Assembly (NCBI GenBank): GCA_016194285.1
Contig: JACQBZ010000061.1
Coordinates: 1 to 32,221 of the forward strand
Reading direction: 5' to 3'
DNA: 32,221 nt
Source of the DNA: Nitrospirota bacterium
GTDB lineage: Bacteria > Nitrospirota > Nitrospiria > JACQBZ01
Made by a program: the position numbers and the translations under genes. The notes below the pieces were generated by a model, which saw only the letters and a program-made list of their open reading frames with translations, was not told where the DNA came from and did not search any database. Shown here piece by piece: positions 28,648 to 32,221 of this stretch (within the stretch, counting starts at the first letter, position 1; each line of letters starts with the position of its first letter).

Positions 28648-29607
28648 TTATTTTTTACCGAGCCCGAACACTTTCTGGAAATGCGCCAAGGCCAGACGTT
28701 GGGCGTAATCGAAAAAAAGTGCGGCGGAATAATGTCCGGTGGGAAGCATGACCATTGAGGGCTCTCCGGCAGCTTTCCAGAGGGCCATGGCGTACCGTCG
28801 TCTGATCACGTGGTCAAAATAAGCATTGATCATCAAGATCCGGTTCGGATCGAGTCGGCTTGCATAGGTCAGGGGATCCACGTTGCGAAGACGACGTCCG
28901 ACCTCGGACAGGAGTTCCTCGGGTGTAAGGTCCTCTTCCTCTTCGATTCGGTTGCGGAGCGAGACGACGGAGGGTTCCGTGGACGAGAAAAGGATGCCGG
29001 CCAGGTCCCCGCCTCCCAGAATAAAAACCCCGGCCCGGATCCTCGGATCCGCTCCGGCTACGACGCTGCTGATGATCGCTCCCATGCTGACTCCGACGAT
29101 CCCGATGCGTTCGCGGTCCACAAAGGGCTGGGCGTCGAGCCAGTCGATTCCTTCCATCACGTCCATCACATCGTTCTTCAGCAACGATTCAAAACTGGTC
29201 AACGCGTCGTCACTGTTTTTGGCCAGGAGAAAATGCCCGTGACTCTGAAATCGAAGGCTGACGAACCCTGCCTGGGCGAAAGAATGAGCCATCTGTTTCG
29301 TGAAATACTCCCCCTGCGTGATCGGGTGGATGATGATGGCCGGGGCGGTTCGAATTCGATCGGGGACATAAAGGAACGCCACGTGGTGTTTGAATTGGAG
29401 TTTTTGTATTGTGTAACCGTCGCGATCCCGTTGGGAGAGGGGCCGCGGGGGCATGGGAGAGGGATCGGTATGAAAATAATCCGGATCGATTGAAGAGCCG
29501 GGCGGGGATTCGGAACGGATGCTGTACTGACCGTAATAGAGACAACCGGTCAGGTTGACAGCCAGGCCGAGGAGCAGGGGGATGATGAGCCGATGGACGA
29601 TGGGCAT
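28648..29607 (-). CDS. Lipoprotein alpha/beta hydrolase
   Basis: Lipobox LAVNLTGC; nucleophile elbow GIVGVSMGA; acid NAYFDHVI; His PTGHYS. Confidence 0.85.
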   Translation of the reverse strand: MPIVHRLIIPLLLGLAVNLTGCLYYGQYSIRSESPPGSSIDPDYFHTDPSPMPPRPLSQRDRDGYTIQKLQFKHHVAFLYVPDRIRTAPAIIIHPITQGEYFTKQMAHSFAQAGFVSLRFQSHGHFLLAKNSDDALTSFESLLKNDVMDVMEGIDWLDAQPFVDRERIGIVGVSMGAIISSVVAGADPRIRAGVFILGGGDLAGILFSSTEPSVVSLRNRIEEEEDLTPEELLSEVGRRLRNVDPLTYASRLDPNRILMINAYFDHVIRRRYAMALWKAAGEPSMVMLPTGHYSAALFFDYAQRLALAHFQKVFGLGKK

Positions 29608-29612
29608 CGATT

Positions 29613-30248
29613 TCAGATCAATTGTTTGATGAGTTCTTGCCAGGCCCGCGTGGCGACTTCTTCAAAGGCGATCGGTTTCTCGCGGACGTCTTCGCCGGCG
29701 AGCGTGACCTCGGAAGAGGCTTCCCAGACAATTTCTCCCGATCGGACATCCCAGATCTGTGCAAAGACCCGAAGCGTGGAGGATCGGGTCTCCAAAAAAC
29801 GAATCCCAAGAAACGAAAATCGGGTCGAGGTATCCTGAGTATATTGTAGCAGGCTGAGTTGGATCAAGTAGCCCACGCCGAGGGCTTCACCGATTCGGCT
29901 GAGACTTTCTTTTCGGAGAACGCCGGATGTCTCGTAGTCCCGGATCATATTGGTATACTCGTCCGCCAGATTGGCGCGGTTGAGAAGGCCGATGGCCTTC
30001 TGCGGGGTGAGTTGCGGAATTTCCGGGCGGACCGTGCTCAGGGCCTTTGAAAAGGAATCCGCTAGGACCCTTCGGTATCCGTCGCCGCCGGTGGCCGAAA
30101 GAATGCCGATCTTTTGGTCCACAAGGTTTTGATGCGTGAAGTCCGGGACCCGTTGTAGTTCCGTCGCATTGAAGTTGAACTGCGTCAACGGACCGGCGCA
30201 GGCCGTCAGTCCAACGCAGAGAATGATTCCGGTAAGGATTTTTTGCAT
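29613..30248 (-). CDS. CsgG/GNA1162-like lipoprotein (start MQKILTG at 30248)
   Basis: Lipobox VGLTACAG; QKIGILSATGG..; LGVGYLIQLSLLQYTQ..RVFAQIWDVRSGEIVWEASSE resembles CsgG-type outer membrane lipoproteins. Confidence 0.7.
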   Translation of the reverse strand: MQKILTGIILCVGLTACAGPLTQFNFNATELQRVPDFTHQNLVDQKIGILSATGGDGYRRVLADSFSKALSTVRPEIPQLTPQKAIGLLNRANLADEYTNMIRDYETSGVLRKESLSRIGEALGVGYLIQLSLLQYTQDTSTRFSFLGIRFLETRSSTLRVFAQIWDVRSGEIVWEASSEVTLAGEDVREKPIAFEEVATRAWQELIKQLI

Positions 30249-30308
30249 TCTGCCTCTAAAATGGGGACACACAACGCGTAATAGTATACCTCGTTTAATG
30301 GATTCCTG

Positions 30309-31691
30309 TCACCGGTCTGTGTCGCGTTGCGGCGGATTGAGTTCATCGATCATTTTCTCCAGGATATAGGTGAGGTAATCTTCCATGTACGGGCCGTTGA
30401 AGGACATAAAGGCCTCATAGGCCGGTGTAGCGTAATAGGGGTCTGAAATAACGTAACCGATATAACTGTCCGCAAAGCCGACGACCATGGCATCAAACCC
30501 TTTGGTTTTGGCGTATTGCTTGAGCGCCATCCCGATCTCGGAACCCAGATCACAGGGAACGCCCAAAAGAAGGATTCGGTCGATTCGGATGACTTGGATG
30601 GGGGCGGTGTCGTTTAGCAGTACACGACCCATCCAGGTGGGCCATCGATGAGAAGAGTTCAGCTTGATTTGTGGGGGCGGGAGTTCCATCCAGATCATTC
30701 GGCTGGATATTTCGACAAGATCTTGAGACGGCCGACGGGCGTCGGCCGTTAAAATCCGTTCGGCCAGATCCCGTCCCATCCGTTCTGCGCGCTCAAACAC
30801 GTCCTTTCCATCGGGGGGATGTGCCCGTTGATCCGCCACGGCCCCGGAGGTATAGAGCGCGACTATTTCCGGATCTTCCGGTTTCGCCTGTCTTTCAAGG
30901 ACGCGGCTGACCACCCCCGGAAAATCGCCCGAAAGGAGTCGGTTCGTGCTGCGCAGCACGGTCGGATGCGCCGAAAAGTTGATCAGATAGGCCCGAGGTC
31001 GGCCTTCCGGAGTTTTAAATACGAGAAAACTCAAGTCCGGATCGGTGGGGCCTCCCTTGATCATGCGATTCAGAATCCGGTCTCCCGCAGCGACGCGGCC
31101 ATAGGCCACGTCGGCCGGTTGAAGATGCCGATACGCTTGGACGGCGGCTTGGGCCACGCGGTTCGTCGTCATTTCAAAAACCCCGTCATTATAAGGTCCG
31201 GCCGCCAGGCTTTCCCAGAAACGTTTTCCGAGACTTCCGGGCCCGGAATGGGTGTGTGTGGCGGCGATCAGCAAATGGTCCTCCGGGAGCGGAATCGCCG
31301 CGCGGACTTTCTGAGAAACAGAGTAAAAAAAATCGTCCGTGACAGCGAGAAGCTCCACGCTTACCAGAACGACCGTCTCCCGGTTGTCGGAGATCACGAG
31401 CGCTCGAGCCATGATGGGATCATGGACGCCGGTTGAAATCCGGGCGCCGTAAGCGGCCAATGGAAAGCCGACGGGAGGCGTGATCTCGATCTTCGCCGTT
31501 CCGATCCGAAGCGGGCCCGGCGGTCGTTCTCCCGGCGCATTCTGAGCCAACGCGTTCAGCGTTTGTTCTGTTCGGTGAAAGAAGGGCTGTTGATCGATCG
31601 GCGTGTAATCAATGGAGAGGCATCCGACCAGCGATGCGACGATGACCGCGTAAAGGGATGAGCGGAGAAATTTTATTTGGCCGACGAGCAT
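30309..31691 (-). CDS. Neutral/alkaline ceramidase N-terminal domain-like lipoprotein
   Basis: RIGTAKIEITPPVGFPLAAYGAR; IAATHTHSGPGS; LINFSAHPTVLRSTNRLLSGDFPGVVSRVLE; lipobox SLVGC. Confidence 0.85.
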   Translation of the reverse strand: MLVGQIKFLRSSLYAVIVASLVGCLSIDYTPIDQQPFFHRTEQTLNALAQNAPGERPPGPLRIGTAKIEITPPVGFPLAAYGARISTGVHDPIMARALVISDNRETVVLVSVELLAVTDDFFYSVSQKVRAAIPLPEDHLLIAATHTHSGPGSLGKRFWESLAAGPYNDGVFEMTTNRVAQAAVQAYRHLQPADVAYGRVAAGDRILNRMIKGGPTDPDLSFLVFKTPEGRPRAYLINFSAHPTVLRSTNRLLSGDFPGVVSRVLERQAKPEDPEIVALYTSGAVADQRAHPPDGKDVFERAERMGRDLAERILTADARRPSQDLVEISSRMIWMELPPPQIKLNSSHRWPTWMGRVLLNDTAPIQVIRIDRILLLGVPCDLGSEIGMALKQYAKTKGFDAMVVGFADSYIGYVISDPYYATPAYEAFMSFNGPYMEDYLTYILEKMIDELNPPQRDTDR

Positions 31692-31700
31692 GGATTTGTT

Positions 31701-32221
31701 TTACGGTCCGGTCTGGATCAGTTCGATCAGGGCTCGGGTGACCAACGGGGCCATCTTCGAGCTGGCCGATAGCGTTTCTTCGTAGTGATCTTTGAATCCG
31801 CACCGGTCGACGCCGAAAACCGGTCCGGGATTGTAGGTCGGGAAAACAAAATCGTTGGCCGGGACGATATAGCCGAGTTCATCGTTGGCGAGGCCGAATA
31901 AAAACGAATACGGAGCCGTCAGGAATTCCCGCAGGACCGGTTCTTTCGCGGCACCGGGATGGGCGGCCGCGATCCGCTCCTTGCCGATGCCGTCGATGCT
32001 TTTTTTGCGATCCGTGACCCTCCAGCAAATGTCGGTGTCCTCCAGATAGCCGCCCAGCGCGATTTCAGGGAAGAGTTCGCCCGGCACCGTGATCATCTGC
32101 GCAAGGGGACGCTCGACCGGCTTTGGCTCAGGATCTTTCGCGTCCGTCCGCCCCACGAGGGTGATGAGATCCACCTCGGTCTCGACATCCTGTCCGATGG
32201 CGGGGAGCTTGACCGGCTGGC
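31701..32221 (-). CDS. C-terminal part of a second ceramidase-like protein (5' end beyond the window)
   Basis: Frame open to the right edge (QPVKLPAIGQDVETEVDLITL..); TVPGELFPEIALGGY; LFGLANDELGYIVPANDF; DHYEETLSASSKMAPLV resembles ceramidase-family C-terminal segments. Confidence 0.65.
   Translation of the reverse strand, partial: QPVKLPAIGQDVETEVDLITLVGRTDAKDPEPKPVERPLAQMITVPGELFPEIALGGYLEDTDICWRVTDRKKSIDGIGKERIAAAHPGAAKEPVLREFLTAPYSFLFGLANDELGYIVPANDFVFPTYNPGPVFGVDRCGFKDHYEETLSASSKMAPLVTRALIELIQTGP

Overview
This 32.2 kb window is a gene-dense, moderately high-GC bacterial chromosome segment with no transposase, phage, rRNA or CRISPR signal. The lineage is unresolved from sequence alone; Nitrospirota-like is a low-confidence guess. 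From left to right it contains: archaeal/eukaryotic-type pheS (5'-truncated) and pheT, convergent with a bacterial thrS-infC-rpmI-rplT block; tRNA-Val(GAC); HU; a REC-like/Fis regulator; clpB and hsp20; a lytic transglycosylase; nadB with a coupled lipoprotein gene; an SLC13-type anion transporter coupled to a tandem UspA; an unlisted 31-aa bS22/mS38-like micro-ORF; lipA; a membrane GGDEF protein; a TauE/SafE permease; a DUF6502-like gene with a truncated DUF5666-like remnant; an FNR-type oxidoreductase; Leu/Phe/Val dehydrogenase; an exported HAD-like protein; fbp with a long structured 5'UTR; a mercuric-reductase-like flavoprotein; and a lipoprotein-rich, ceramidase-like cluster running off the right edge. 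The best leads are: the archaeal-type PheRS occupying the normal bacterial pheST position; the fbp leader, where one CCTATC can pair with either of two CGATAGGG copies, one adjoining the SD; a GGDEF protein with Asp->Asn at the guanine-contacting/Hypr specificity position; a probable AUC start for infC; a predicted leaderless DUF6502 promoter with a palindrome around its -10; and the ceramidase/lipoprotein cluster. No searches or folding were run. All family calls come from reading the translations.
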